From: Azospirillum picis
GTDB lineage: Bacteria > Pseudomonadota > Alphaproteobacteria > Azospirillales > Azospirillaceae
Reading direction: 5' to 3'
NCBI RefSeq assembly: GCF_017876115.1
Contig: NZ_JAGINO010000003.1
Location: forward strand, 62,001-126,000
Length of the DNA: 64,000 bases
Shown here: positions 1 to 8,913 of the stretch, in pieces
Layout: every line of letters begins with the position of its first letter
Numbering within the stretch: position 1 is the stretch's first letter
Translations under genes and position numbers: made by a program
The notes under the pieces: generated by a model
The model's database searches: none
The model's input: the letters and a program-made list of their open reading frames with translations, nothing else
What the model was told of the DNA's origin: nothing

Positions 1-271
1 GACGGGCGGCGGCTTCCTGCTGGATTTCACCTTCGGGAACTTCGTGGTGACGCCGAGCGTCGGCGTCGGGCTGTGGAGCCGTGGAAACAGCAAGGATCTC
101 GGCTACCCGGTCGAATTCCGGACCACGCTGGAGGGCGGCTACCGGTTCGATGACCAGTCCAGGCTGACCGTTTTCTACTCCCACAAGTCAAATGCCGGGT
201 TCAGCGACGACAACCATGGCGTCGACAGCTTCGGGCTTTCCTACCACATCCCGGTGTCCAAGCTGTTCTGA
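1..271 (+). CDS. PagL-like lipid A deacylase, C-terminal part (5' end outside window)
   Basis: The reading frame is open from base 2 and ends in TGA at 269-271, so only about the last 89 residues are present. The visible part alternates polar and hydrophobic residues like outer-membrane beta-strands and ends in a phenylalanine, as many outer-membrane proteins do. It contains the motif HKSNAG, which resembles the His-Ser active-site motif (HxSN) of PagL-type lipid A 3-O-deacylases (acyloxyacyl hydrolase family). Known members remove an ester-linked acyl chain from lipid A in the outer membrane. The assignment rests on that motif and the barrel-like pattern only, because the N-terminal half is missing. 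Confidence 0.72.
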   Translation, partial: TGGGFLLDFTFGNFVVTPSVGVGLWSRGNSKDLGYPVEFRTTLEGGYRFDDQSRLTVFYSHKSNAGFSDDNHGVDSFGLSYHIPVSKLF

Positions 272-283
272 GCAGCGATACCG

Positions 284-335
284 AAGCCTGGAGTCTGTCC
301 GGTGCTAATTGAAGCACCGGACAGACTCCAGGCTT
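284..335 (+). terminator. Long perfect hairpin after the PagL-like gene, probable terminator
   Basis: Two perfectly complementary 23-base arms (284-306 and 313-335) are separated by six bases and followed by a T-rich stretch (tttggtttt). This fits a rho-independent terminator 12 bases after the stop codon. The stem is unusually long for a terminator. Confidence 0.8.
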
Positions 336-352
336 TTGGTTTTCCGTGTGAT

Positions 353-390
353 CGTTTCAAGCGATACCGCTTGAAACGGTCACATTCTAG
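353..390. repeat. Short hairpin repeat, copy 1, between convergent genes
   Basis: Arms 353-363 (cgtttcaagcg) and 368-378 pair perfectly around the loop atac, followed by the tail gtcacattctag. A near-identical unit lies at 11889-11924, also between two convergent genes. The pattern suggests a dispersed REP-like element or bidirectional terminator. Two copies are visible in this window. Confidence 0.65.
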
Positions 391-417
391 GGGGCGCCTG
401 CCACCGGAGGCGGCGCC

Positions 418-1632
418 TCACCCGACCTCGACCATCAGGTTGGTGGGATAGCCGGCCTCGCGCATGCGCCGGATCAGCGCCTCGACATGCGTCTGGTTCC
501 GCGTTTCCAGCACCACGTCCACCTCCGCCATCTTGACCGGAACATTGTGGAAAAGGCGCTGGTGGTGGACCTCGACGATGTTGGCGCCGGCTTCGCCCAG
601 CAGGCGGGTAACGCGGGCCAGGGTGCCGGGTGCGTCGGTGATGCTGATGCGCAGCCTGACGATCCGCCCCTCGTAGACGAGGCCGCGCATCAGCACCTGG
701 GCAAGGATGCGCGAGTCGATGTTGCCGCCGGACAGCACGATCCCGACCTTGCGGCCCCTGAACCGCTCGGGATCGTTCAGCACGGCGGCCAGGGCGGCGG
801 CACCGGCGCCTTCGGCCACCTGCTTCTGCACGGTCGCGAGCAGGTAGACCGCCTCCTCCAGCCGCGCCTCTTCAACCTCCACGACATCCTCGACGAGGTC
901 GCGGATGATCGGCAGGGTCAGGGCTCCCGGCGCCTTCACCGCGATGCCCTCCGCCACCGTGGCGCCGCCGCAGGTGATCGGCTGGCCGGCAAGCGCCTGG
1001 CGCACCGCCGGATAGAGGCTGCACTGCACGCCGAGGATGCGCAGGTCCGGGCGCAGCGCCTTGGCGGCCGTCGCCATGCCGGCAATCAGCCCGCCGCCGC
1101 CGATCGGCACCACGAGCATGTCGAGGTCCGGCACCTCGTCCAGCAGCTCCAAGGCCGCGGTGCCCTGTCCGGCGGCGACCAGGGGATCGTCATAGGGATG
1201 GACGAAGACCAGGCCGTCGCGACGGGCGAGGTCATGGGCGAAAGCCGCCGCCTCGCTCAGCGTCTCGCCGTGCAGTTCGACGGTCGCGCCGAGATTTTCC
1301 GTGCGCTCGACCTTGGTGAAGGGCGTGAAGGCCGGCATGACGATGGTCGAACGGATGCCGAGGCGGGTCGCATGGCAGGCCACCGCCTGTGCGTGGTTGC
1401 CCGCCGACATGGCGATGACCCCGGCCGCGCGCGCCGCATCATCCAGCGACAGCAGCTTGTTCAGTGCACCACGTTCCTTGAAGGAACTGGTGGCGTGCTG
1501 GTTTTCCAGCTTCAGGTGCAGCCGGCACCCCACCATGTCCCCCAGGCGGGGCGCGGGCACGGCGGGGGTCGGGGACAGGTGTCCCGCGATGCGCGCGGCG
1601 GCGGCGCGCACATCATCCAGGGTAAGGGTCAT
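418..1632 (-). CDS. ilvA: Threonine ammonia-lyase (PLP-dependent) with C-terminal ACT domain
   Basis: The protein has 404 residues. It would deaminate threonine to 2-oxobutanoate, the entry step of isoleucine synthesis or of threonine catabolism. The PLP lysine is K52 in SSFKERGA, and the glycine-rich phosphate loop PIGGGG is present. A single ACT regulatory domain fills roughly residues 325-404. One ACT domain and this length match the shorter (TdcB/ilvA_1Cterm) class rather than the two-ACT biosynthetic enzyme. The ATG at 1632 was chosen because the family sequence begins there (MTLTLDDV). It overlaps the stop of the upstream acylase gene by four bases (ATGA), which suggests translational coupling. 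Confidence 0.88.
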   Translation of the reverse strand: MTLTLDDVRAAAARIAGHLSPTPAVPAPRLGDMVGCRLHLKLENQHATSSFKERGALNKLLSLDDAARAAGVIAMSAGNHAQAVACHATRLGIRSTIVMPAFTPFTKVERTENLGATVELHGETLSEAAAFAHDLARRDGLVFVHPYDDPLVAAGQGTAALELLDEVPDLDMLVVPIGGGGLIAGMATAAKALRPDLRILGVQCSLYPAVRQALAGQPITCGGATVAEGIAVKAPGALTLPIIRDLVEDVVEVEEARLEEAVYLLATVQKQVAEGAGAAALAAVLNDPERFRGRKVGIVLSGGNIDSRILAQVLMRGLVYEGRIVRLRISITDAPGTLARVTRLLGEAGANIVEVHHQRLFHNVPVKMAEVDVVLETRNQTHVEALIRRMREAGYPTNLMVEVG

Positions 1633-4457
1633 TTTTCGGCTGTCCCAGTGTTGCGTGGGGTGAGCGTCAGCACCTCCGCCCCGGCCTCCACCAGCGTGCC
1701 ACGGTCGCCGGCCAGACGCAACGAACCGCCATCGCGCCACAGCTCCACCAGATCGCCCCAGTGGCGCGACCAGATGTTGCCTGACTGGCCGGTGGCGATG
1801 ATGAACCGCGAGTTGCTGAGGTCGGACAGGTCGTAGACCGCGCGAAGGCCGGCGCCATGGACGTGCGCGAAAGGGTTCGCCGCATCGCGGATCGCCGTGG
1901 TTCCCCGGTTGACGGTGAAGAAGTCGCCGTCGGTTCCGACCGACAGGTCGGCCGTGCCGCCGACCAGCGGCAGGCGGCCCAGCATCTTGTGGGTCAGCGC
2001 CGCCTTATGGTCGTCGCCCCAGCGCCAGTCCCTCGGATCGGAGCCCTGGCGATCGGAGAGCAGGGCCACCGCGGCTTCCAGGGACCGGCCGATGATCTCG
2101 CCGCAATTCTCCTTCTGTGGCGTCTTCGTGTCGTCGCACCATTCCGGCCGCTCGGCGATGACATGGCGCAACGCCTCGGCCCGCAGATCCCAGTAGGCGG
2201 CGAAGTCGGCGCCGAGCTCGTCGGCGAAGACCGCCCGTACCAGCTCTCGCATCCAGGCGGTGAAGATCAGCGGCTCCGGACGGTTGCGGTCCATCCGGCC
2301 GTCCCACCCGCGCAGGAGCGCCGCGGCATCCCCGGCACGGCCGGGCGGCATCGGGTATTTCAGCAGCTCCGGCAGGAGGTCGCGGGCCGGCAGGGAAACG
2401 ATGTCCATCTGCTGGCGGGCCACGTCCTCCACCGAATGCCGGCCGGTCCCCAGCATCTCGACGATGCGCTTGGCACGGGAGGGATCCGGCCATTCGGTGG
2501 CGAGGCGGTAGGGATAGTCGCGCCCGATAACCGCATTGTTGGCGTTGACGAACTGGCCCGACGGAGGGTTCACGGACTGCGGCAGCGCGTAATAGGGCAG
2601 GAAGCCGGTCCAGTCATACTCGCCGGTCCATCCCGGCACCGGCACGCGGCCGTCGCCCTTGGGGCGGATCGGCACGCGGCCGGGCGTGATGAATCCGACT
2701 TCGCCGCCGACATCGGCATAGACGACGTTCTGCTGCGGGGCGACGTGCAGGCGCAGGGCGTTGCGCACGGCCTCGGCGTTCTCCGCATGGTTCAGGCGGT
2801 AGAGCGCTTCGGCCGAGCTGTCGTCTTCCGCAAGCCCCGGGAAGGACAGCGCCAGCGCAGTCCCGGACGCCGTTCCTCCGCCGGCATCGAGATCGGAGAT
2901 CACCGGGCCGTGGCGGGTGCTGCGCACCGTCAGGGTTTGCGACGCCTCGCCGGCGACGGCGATGGTCTCGCCCCGCGCCTCGAAGGGCTGGCTGCCCTCC
3001 GGCGTCAGGTAGCGGGACGGGTCCTGCGGGTCCGGTTTCTCGACGAACAGGTCCTGGGTGTCGCTGTGGGTGGTGGTGAAGCCCCAGGCGACCTTGGCGT
3101 TGTGGCCGAGGATGGTCAGCGGCACGCCCGGAACCGTGGCGCCGGAGATGGTGAAGTCGGGCGTCACGATGCGGGCCAGATACCACAGGATCGGGGCGTC
3201 CAGCCCGAGGTGCGGATCGTTGGCGATGATCGGCTTGCCGGTGGTGGTGCGGGCACCGGTCAGGACCCATTCGTTCGATGCGGTGTCGACACCGGCCGTG
3301 GGAAGGGCGGCCAGGGTGCGCCTGACCGTATCCTGAAGGTCCATGCCGTGCAGTTCGCTTGCCAGGGTCGTCGGCGCACCCGGCGCGTCCGGCGGGAAAA
3401 GGTCGTCCACCTGCTGCGGCGACAGCCGCTCGAGCACGCGGGACCGGAACAGTTCGTCACGGTAATTGGCGGAGAGCTGAAGCCCCATCAGCTTGGCCCA
3501 TACGAGGCTGTCTGCGATCGTCCAGGGCTCCGGCGTGTGGCGGAGGAGTTGGAATTCGACCGGCAGGGCTTCCGGCCGGGTCTCAAGATAGGCATTCACC
3601 CCCTCGGCATAGGCATCGAAGGCGGTGCGCGCCTCGGACGACAGGGTGGCAGCCATTGCCTGGGCGGCGCGATAGACGCCGAGCGTGCGCATCAGCCGAT
3701 CGCTGCGCAGCGGGAAGTCGCCGTATTTGGTGCCGATCAGCTCGGCCAGCCGCCCGGCGCCGGCTCGGCGCATCGTCTCCATCTGCCACAGCCGGTCCTG
3801 CGCATGGGCATAGCCCAACGCCCGATAGGCGTCCCGTTCGTTCGCAGCGAAGATGGTCACCACGCCATGGGCGTCGCGCACGATGTCCGCCGGCGCGCCG
3901 CGTCCGGGAATGCTCACTTGGCCATGGGTCTGCGGCTGCTGCGCGCGCATCCACAGGAAGGCGGCGAGCCCGACCGCGGGCGGCAGCAGGACCAGGAGGC
4001 CGACCCCGAACGCGACCCGCCGCCAGGGGCCGCGGGGCATCGGGAGGCCGCGCATGGGGAACCCCCGTTTCGGCTGCCGGGGGGGCGGGTAGGCGGCTGC
4101 CGGTTGCTGCGCCGGAGGCGACTGATGCGGCGGCAGCGGCGCCGTCATCTGGTGCGGCGGGTAATAGGCGCCGGGAGGGGAGCCTCCGGCGGGTGGCGGA
4201 TGCTGGCCGGTCTGCCATGACGGCGCCGGAGCGGCGCCCGGAGGCCAGGGCGCGGGCGGCGCGATGTTGGGGTCGGCCGCCGTCGGGTAGGCCCCGTATA
4301 CCGGCTGGCCATGGAGTGGCTGGCCGTGAGGCAGTTGACCGTAGGGCGGCGCGCCGTAAACCGGCTGCGATCCGGGACCCGGCTGGACGCCGGGATACGG
4401 CATCGTCGTTTGCGGAGGAGGCGCAGCACCCGGATAGGTACCGGGGTGGCCGGCCAT
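1629..4457 (-). CDS. Penicillin acylase family protein with proline-rich N-terminus and membrane anchor
   Basis: The product has 942 residues from the ATG at 4457. Residues 1-145 are a low-complexity stretch rich in Pro, Gly, Gln and Tyr with repeated HGQP- and YGA-type units. One transmembrane helix follows at about 148-170, then an Ntn-hydrolase domain of the penicillin acylase family. The expected N-terminal nucleophile is Ser394 in ASNEWV, followed by the family motif around ANDPHLGL. Relatives hydrolyse amide bonds in beta-lactams or acyl-homoserine lactones; the substrate here is unknown. The anchor suggests a periplasmic catalytic domain and a cytoplasmic Pro-rich tail. An upstream ATG at 4565 would add 36 residues, but I see no convincing ribosome-binding site for either start. 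Confidence 0.82.
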   Translation of the reverse strand: MAGHPGTYPGAAPPPQTTMPYPGVQPGPGSQPVYGAPPYGQLPHGQPLHGQPVYGAYPTAADPNIAPPAPWPPGAAPAPSWQTGQHPPPAGGSPPGAYYPPHQMTAPLPPHQSPPAQQPAAAYPPPRQPKRGFPMRGLPMPRGPWRRVAFGVGLLVLLPPAVGLAAFLWMRAQQPQTHGQVSIPGRGAPADIVRDAHGVVTIFAANERDAYRALGYAHAQDRLWQMETMRRAGAGRLAELIGTKYGDFPLRSDRLMRTLGVYRAAQAMAATLSSEARTAFDAYAEGVNAYLETRPEALPVEFQLLRHTPEPWTIADSLVWAKLMGLQLSANYRDELFRSRVLERLSPQQVDDLFPPDAPGAPTTLASELHGMDLQDTVRRTLAALPTAGVDTASNEWVLTGARTTTGKPIIANDPHLGLDAPILWYLARIVTPDFTISGATVPGVPLTILGHNAKVAWGFTTTHSDTQDLFVEKPDPQDPSRYLTPEGSQPFEARGETIAVAGEASQTLTVRSTRHGPVISDLDAGGGTASGTALALSFPGLAEDDSSAEALYRLNHAENAEAVRNALRLHVAPQQNVVYADVGGEVGFITPGRVPIRPKGDGRVPVPGWTGEYDWTGFLPYYALPQSVNPPSGQFVNANNAVIGRDYPYRLATEWPDPSRAKRIVEMLGTGRHSVEDVARQQMDIVSLPARDLLPELLKYPMPPGRAGDAAALLRGWDGRMDRNRPEPLIFTAWMRELVRAVFADELGADFAAYWDLRAEALRHVIAERPEWCDDTKTPQKENCGEIIGRSLEAAVALLSDRQGSDPRDWRWGDDHKAALTHKMLGRLPLVGGTADLSVGTDGDFFTVNRGTTAIRDAANPFAHVHGAGLRAVYDLSDLSNSRFIIATGQSGNIWSRHWGDLVELWRDGGSLRLAGDRGTLVEAGAEVLTLTPRNTGTAEK

Positions 4458-4737
4458 CGGCGGAACGGATCCGGAAGTCCGGCGGGAGACGGAACGCGCG
4501 AGGGCGGTGCGGAGAAGGACGGCGCAGGTTTGGCCGGCGCAGGACAGGAAACGGCGCAGCATCACGGTCCGTGGAAGGTGAGGGGGCGGCGACGGGTGTG
4601 GGGCGCCGCGGGCACGGGTCGGGTCGCGGATGCTAGTCCCCCGGCCGCCGCCGCGTCCAGCGGTGCGTCCGGGGGATGTGCCCTGGCCTTCGCATAGCCG
4701 CTCAGCGGTCGGACGGCCGGGTCGTCCTGTGCCGGCG

Positions 4738-4759
4738 CGCCGCCGGCCGGCCGGCGGCG
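4738..4759 (-). terminator. GC-only palindrome after the MHYT kinase gene, possible terminator
   Basis: Perfect self-complementary arms of 11 bases (4738-4748 and 4749-4759) lie about 25 bases past the stop of the minus-strand kinase gene. There is no T-tract, so a termination role is tentative. Confidence 0.3.
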
Positions 4760-4784
4760 GCCGCTGCTTGCCGGACGATGGCTT

Positions 4785-7160
4785 TCAGGCCGCCGCCGTC
4801 AGGATGTCGCGCAGAATCGGTGCGGAAACCGGCTTGTGGAGCAGGTGGTGGCCGCTGCGCTGAACTTCCGCGATGCGGGCCGGGTCGGTATCGCCGGTCA
4901 GGACCACAGCCGGAACGCGGACGCCGCAGACACCGTAGATGTCCCGGATCGCCTCGACCCCGGTCCGCCCCTCGCGCAGGCGGTAATCGGCGACGATCAT
5001 CGCAGGCTGCCGCCCCAGGTTCAGCAGCGACTCGATTGCCTCGTCCGCCGAGACGGCGGCGACCACGTCGTAGCCCCATTCCTCAAGCATCGCCCGCATG
5101 CTGAGCAGGATGATGGTGTCATCGTCGACCACCACGATCAGGCCCTTGCCCCGCGGCAGGTCGATCGGCGCACGCGCCGGCTTGGGGATCGGGCGCGGCA
5201 CCGCCGGCGACAGGTCGAGGAAGAATCCGCTGCCGCGGCCGGGGACCGACCGCACGGCGACGCCGTGCCCGAGCAGGCCGGCCAGCCGCCGCACGATGGC
5301 GAGCCCCAGCCCCAGCCCCTTGCGGCGGTCGCGCTCCGGGTTGGCGAGCTGGGTGAACTCCTGGAAGATGTCCTGCGTCTTCTCCGGCGGAATGCCGATG
5401 CCCTGGTCGATCACCGCCAGCCGCAGCGCGTCGCCGCGGTGGAGGCAGCCGATCAGGATGCTGCCCTGCTCCGTATAGCGGATGGCGTTCTCGATCAGGT
5501 TGCGCAGGATGCGTTCCAGCAGGGCCGGATCGCTCCGGACCCAGGCGGAGCTGCTGACATGACGCAGGCCGAGGCCGACCTCGCCGGCGCGAAGCCGGTA
5601 CTCCTCGGCGAGCCGGTCGAGCAGCGGGCCGAGCGCGAAATCGGTGACGCTGGGCTTCACCACGCCGGCATCGAGGCGCGAGACGTCGAGCAGGCTGTCC
5701 AGCATCACGCGCAGCCCGCTTAGCGACTCGGTCATGCTGGCGAGGAGCGGTGCCGTCGGGTGGTCTTCGAGCTTGTCGGAAAGTGCATGGGCGAAGAAGA
5801 ACAGCGACTGCAGCGGCTGGCGCAGGTCGTGGCTGGCGGCGGCCAGGAACTTCGTCTTGGCACGGTCGGCGCGTTCGGCGGCATCACGGGCGGCAACCGC
5901 CTCGATCCTTGCCGCCTCAGCCTCGTCGCGGGCGCGCAGTATGGCGTCCTCCGCAGCGCGGCGGGCCGTGATGTCGCGCATGATCCCGGTGTACATCCGT
6001 CGCCTGCCGACCTGCCACTCGCCGACCGACAGGTCGAGCGGAAAGACCGACCCGTCCTTGCGCCGGCCCTCGACCTCGCGACCGATGCCAACGATGCGCC
6101 GTTCGCCGGTCCGATGGTACCGGCTGAGATAGCCATCATGGGCGCTGTGGAAGGGTTCCGGCATCAGCATCGACACGTTGCGGCCGATGACCTCGGTGGA
6201 TTGGTAGCCGAAGGTCTGCTCGGCGGCACGGTTGAAGGATTCTACGAGCCCCTCCTCGTTGATGACGACGATCGGATCGACCGCCGTATCGACGATGGCG
6301 CGATAACGCGCGTCCTGCCCGGCCGTCTGTTCCGCCTGATTGCGGCGACCGAGCAGGGAGGATATGAAGGCCAGTGCGAGCAGCAGCAGCGTCGCGCCGC
6401 CGGTGAGCACCGCCAGCAGGTTGGCGGACAGCCCGGGTGCGGGTGCCGCAGCGGCGATCGTGTGGGGCATTGCAGTGGTGCCAGCGAGTTCCGTTGCGGG
6501 TTCCATTCCTGCGGCCGCCATGCCGGTGTAGTGCATCGCCACCACGCCGATGCCGAGCAGTGCGGCGCCGGCCACCCTCTCCAGCGGACGGCTGGTCCGA
6601 AAGGCAAGCCACAGCGCCGCCGTGGAGGCGGCGATCGCGATCACGATGGAGGCGACGATCAAAAGCGTGTCGTAGGACAAGCGAGCCTCCATGCGCATGC
6701 CGGCCATCCCCACGTAATGCATGCTGACGATGCCGAACCCCGTCAGGGTTCCGGCGACCGGCAGGGTGAAGCGGCGCGGCCGGTTGCGGGCTACGGAGAA
6801 CAGGCCGGCTCCCGACACCGCCACCGCCAGCAGGAAGGACAATGCCGTCATGCCGGGGTCGTAATTAATGGGCATGGCGGTGCGGAAAGCGAGCATCCCG
6901 ACGAAATGCATCGACCAGATACCGGCACCGAGCGCCAGGGCCGCACCCGCCAGTCTCCGGCTGTCGACCTTGCTCTTCTTGCCGTCGCGCGCGCCGTGGG
7001 CATGATGGGCGAGGTCGAGCGCCACGTAGCCGCCGAACACGGCGATCACGTAGGATAAGGCGACGAGAAGAGGATCGTAATAGCCGGGCACGGTCGGAGG
7101 ACCCGTCGTCAGGATAAGGTTGCGGAAGGAGGGGCGGGGTTCGCCTCTTTCAGAGAACAA
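4785..7160 (-). CDS. MHYT-domain hybrid sensor histidine kinase (MHYT-PAS-HisKA-HATPase-REC)
   Basis: This 791-residue protein starts with a multi-helix membrane region (about 25-275) containing repeated M-H-Y/F-x-G/T motifs typical of the MHYT sensor, thought to bind a metal or diatomic gas. A PAS domain (about 285-400), a coiled linker, HisKA with phospho-His H444 in ASHDLRQP, an HATPase domain and a C-terminal receiver with phospho-Asp D725 (VADYRL) follow. It probably senses a signal in the inner membrane and drives an intramolecular relay. No partner regulator is adjacent. The start is uncertain: TTG at 7160 is given, but a GTG near 7091, just before PGYYDPLLV, is also plausible and closer to where relatives begin. 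Confidence 0.87.
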   Translation of the reverse strand: MFSERGEPRPSFRNLILTTGPPTVPGYYDPLLVALSYVIAVFGGYVALDLAHHAHGARDGKKSKVDSRRLAGAALALGAGIWSMHFVGMLAFRTAMPINYDPGMTALSFLLAVAVSGAGLFSVARNRPRRFTLPVAGTLTGFGIVSMHYVGMAGMRMEARLSYDTLLIVASIVIAIAASTAALWLAFRTSRPLERVAGAALLGIGVVAMHYTGMAAAGMEPATELAGTTAMPHTIAAAAPAPGLSANLLAVLTGGATLLLLALAFISSLLGRRNQAEQTAGQDARYRAIVDTAVDPIVVINEEGLVESFNRAAEQTFGYQSTEVIGRNVSMLMPEPFHSAHDGYLSRYHRTGERRIVGIGREVEGRRKDGSVFPLDLSVGEWQVGRRRMYTGIMRDITARRAAEDAILRARDEAEAARIEAVAARDAAERADRAKTKFLAAASHDLRQPLQSLFFFAHALSDKLEDHPTAPLLASMTESLSGLRVMLDSLLDVSRLDAGVVKPSVTDFALGPLLDRLAEEYRLRAGEVGLGLRHVSSSAWVRSDPALLERILRNLIENAIRYTEQGSILIGCLHRGDALRLAVIDQGIGIPPEKTQDIFQEFTQLANPERDRRKGLGLGLAIVRRLAGLLGHGVAVRSVPGRGSGFFLDLSPAVPRPIPKPARAPIDLPRGKGLIVVVDDDTIILLSMRAMLEEWGYDVVAAVSADEAIESLLNLGRQPAMIVADYRLREGRTGVEAIRDIYGVCGVRVPAVVLTGDTDPARIAEVQRSGHHLLHKPVSAPILRDILTAAA

Positions 7161-7249
7161 TTTGGGAGAGGGTGCCAGTCCCTCCCATCGAACGAAAGGC
7201 GCCCCTTGGTGGTAGAAATGGGCCTAGAACCTCCGTCCGGGTATCCCGA

Positions 7250-7819
7250 ATGAATAGGCTCCCTCCTGCGGCACCTCGTGAGGGTAATCGGCCGGCGCGG
7301 ACCGCCCGACGGAATTCCGGCCGCCTTGCGTCCCTGCTGCGCCCGATCGCCACCGTGTTCGCGCTCGCCTACTTCCTGCTCGATGCGCTGGCCTACTGGG
7401 TGGTGCGGCCGGTCCTGCGCAGGATCGGGCGGATGCGGGTGTTCGCCCGCATCGGCGAGTGGATCGGCCGGCTGGGTCCTTATCCGTCGCTGCTGCTCGT
7501 CCTGGTGCCCCTCGGCCTGCTGGAGCCGGCCAAGCTGCTCGGCCTGTGGCTTCTCGCCGCCGGGCGCCCGGCGCTGGGCGTCGGCGTGACCGTCGGGGCG
7601 GAGCTGACGAAGGTCATCCTGGTGGAGCGGCTTTTCCACCTCACCAAGCCGAAGCTGTTGACCATCGGCTGGTTCGCCCGCTGCTATGGGGCGGTGACCG
7701 GATGGATCGCGTGGCTGAAGGCCACGGCGCCCGCCCGTGCGGCCTACCGGCTGCTCTTGCGCCTCCGCCAAACGGGGCGCCGGCTGGTCCTGCTGGCGCG
7801 GCGGGCGATGCGGGCATGA
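7250..7819 (+). CDS. Uncharacterised membrane protein
   Basis: I do not recognise a named family. The 189-residue product has a basic N-terminus, hydrophobic segments around residues 30-50 and 75-125 that look membrane-spanning, and a basic Arg-rich C-terminus. Codon use matches the neighbours and the frame is long for the space between two genes, so I regard it as real. The ATG at 7250 (MNRLPPAA) is the preferred start. A GTG at 7172 preceded by GGAGAGG would add 26 residues, but the spacing is too short. It diverges from the MHYT kinase gene. Confidence 0.62.
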   Translation: MNRLPPAAPREGNRPARTARRNSGRLASLLRPIATVFALAYFLLDALAYWVVRPVLRRIGRMRVFARIGEWIGRLGPYPSLLLVLVPLGLLEPAKLLGLWLLAAGRPALGVGVTVGAELTKVILVERLFHLTKPKLLTIGWFARCYGAVTGWIAWLKATAPARAAYRLLLRLRQTGRRLVLLARRAMRA

Positions 7820-7881
7820 CCGGAAGGGCGGGGTGAGCCGGTCCACCGGCCGTCATCACCCGCCGTCGTCACCCTCTGTGG

Positions 7882-8844
7882 TCATCCTGCGGCCGCGAGC
7901 ACCAGCGAGGAAGCGATCAGCAGCAGGCAAGCGCGGCGGTAGAGCCGCAGCGCCTGTCCGATATCGGCCGGCGTCGCCGCCGTCCGGCCGGCACCCAGCC
8001 ACACGTCCTCGATCCGGATCGAGCCATAGACCCGCGGGCCGCCGAGCCGAAGGTCGAGCGCGCCTGCCATCGCCGCTTCCGGCCAGCCGGCATTGGGCGA
8101 GCGGTGGCGGTGGGCATCCAGCCGCACCGAAGCCCAGGCCTGCCGCGCGGCGGCGGCGCCCGTGGTCCAGGCCGCCGCCACCAGAAGCAGGGCGGTCAGG
8201 CGGGAGCCCGGTAGATTCACCAGATCGTCGAGGCGTGCGGCCGCCCAGCCGAAGGCCTCGTGCCGCGGGGTGCGGTGACCGATCATGCTGTCGGCGGTGT
8301 TCACAGCCTTGTAGAGCGCCAAGCCGGGCAATCCGCCGACGAGCAGCCAGAACGCCGGGGCCACCACCCCGTCGGAGAAATTCTCCGCCAAGCTCTCGAT
8401 GGCGGCGCGGGCGACCGCGGGCTCGTCGAGGGTCGACGGGTTGCGGCCAACGATCATCGACACCGCCTTGCGCGCTTCCTCCAGCCCGCCCGTGCGGAAG
8501 CCCTTGGCGACCGCAGCGACATGGTCGTGCAGGCTGCGCTGGGCCAGCAGCGTCGAGGCCAGTGCCGCTTCCAGGAGCCAACCGAATGGCAGCAGCCGGC
8601 AGACCCACGCCACCGCCACGGCGATGCCGCCCACGGTCACCAGCACCACCACCAGGGCCAGCACGCCGGCTGCCTTGCGCTTGGCGAATCCGTCATGCTC
8701 ATGGTTGAGCGCGCGGTCTAGCTGCGCGATAAGCGCACCGATCCACACCACGGGATGCCGGAAGCGGGCGTAGAGTGGGTCGGGATAGCCGGCTGCCGCC
8801 TCGATGATCAATGCGGTGGCGAGCAGGAAGGGATGCAGCAGCAC
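7882..8844 (-). CDS. cobD: Adenosylcobinamide-phosphate synthase CobD/CbiB
   Basis: The 320-residue integral membrane protein joins aminopropanol (or its phosphate) to adenosylcobyric acid late in cobalamin synthesis. The start is a GTG at 8844 giving VLLHPFLLATALIIEA, which is where family members begin, followed by the characteristic HPVVWIG stretch. Several hydrophobic helices and the conserved ENFSDGVVAP segment are present. Upstream in-frame codons to 9327 lack family similarity and overlap cobC on the other strand. It diverges from cobC with about 70 bases between the starts. I see no cobalamin riboswitch in that gap. Confidence 0.9.
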   Translation of the reverse strand: MLLHPFLLATALIIEAAAGYPDPLYARFRHPVVWIGALIAQLDRALNHEHDGFAKRKAAGVLALVVVLVTVGGIAVAVAWVCRLLPFGWLLEAALASTLLAQRSLHDHVAAVAKGFRTGGLEEARKAVSMIVGRNPSTLDEPAVARAAIESLAENFSDGVVAPAFWLLVGGLPGLALYKAVNTADSMIGHRTPRHEAFGWAAARLDDLVNLPGSRLTALLLVAAAWTTGAAAARQAWASVRLDAHRHRSPNAGWPEAAMAGALDLRLGGPRVYGSIRIEDVWLGAGRTAATPADIGQALRLYRRACLLLIASSLVLAAAG

Positions 8845-8913
8845 GGTCGGGTCGTTCCAGGGGATGGGGCGGCCGGCCGGCCGCTCGGGTGACGGAAGGG
8901 GCGGGGCGCGATC

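Noticed and set aside
1857..4220. Long open frame of 787 codons on the plus strand
   Set aside because: It lies entirely opposite the penicillin acylase gene, has no family pattern and is a by-product of high GC content.
8845..8913. Cobalamin riboswitch between cobD and cobC
   Set aside because: The 70-base gap is too short for a riboswitch, and no B12-box-like sequence was found.
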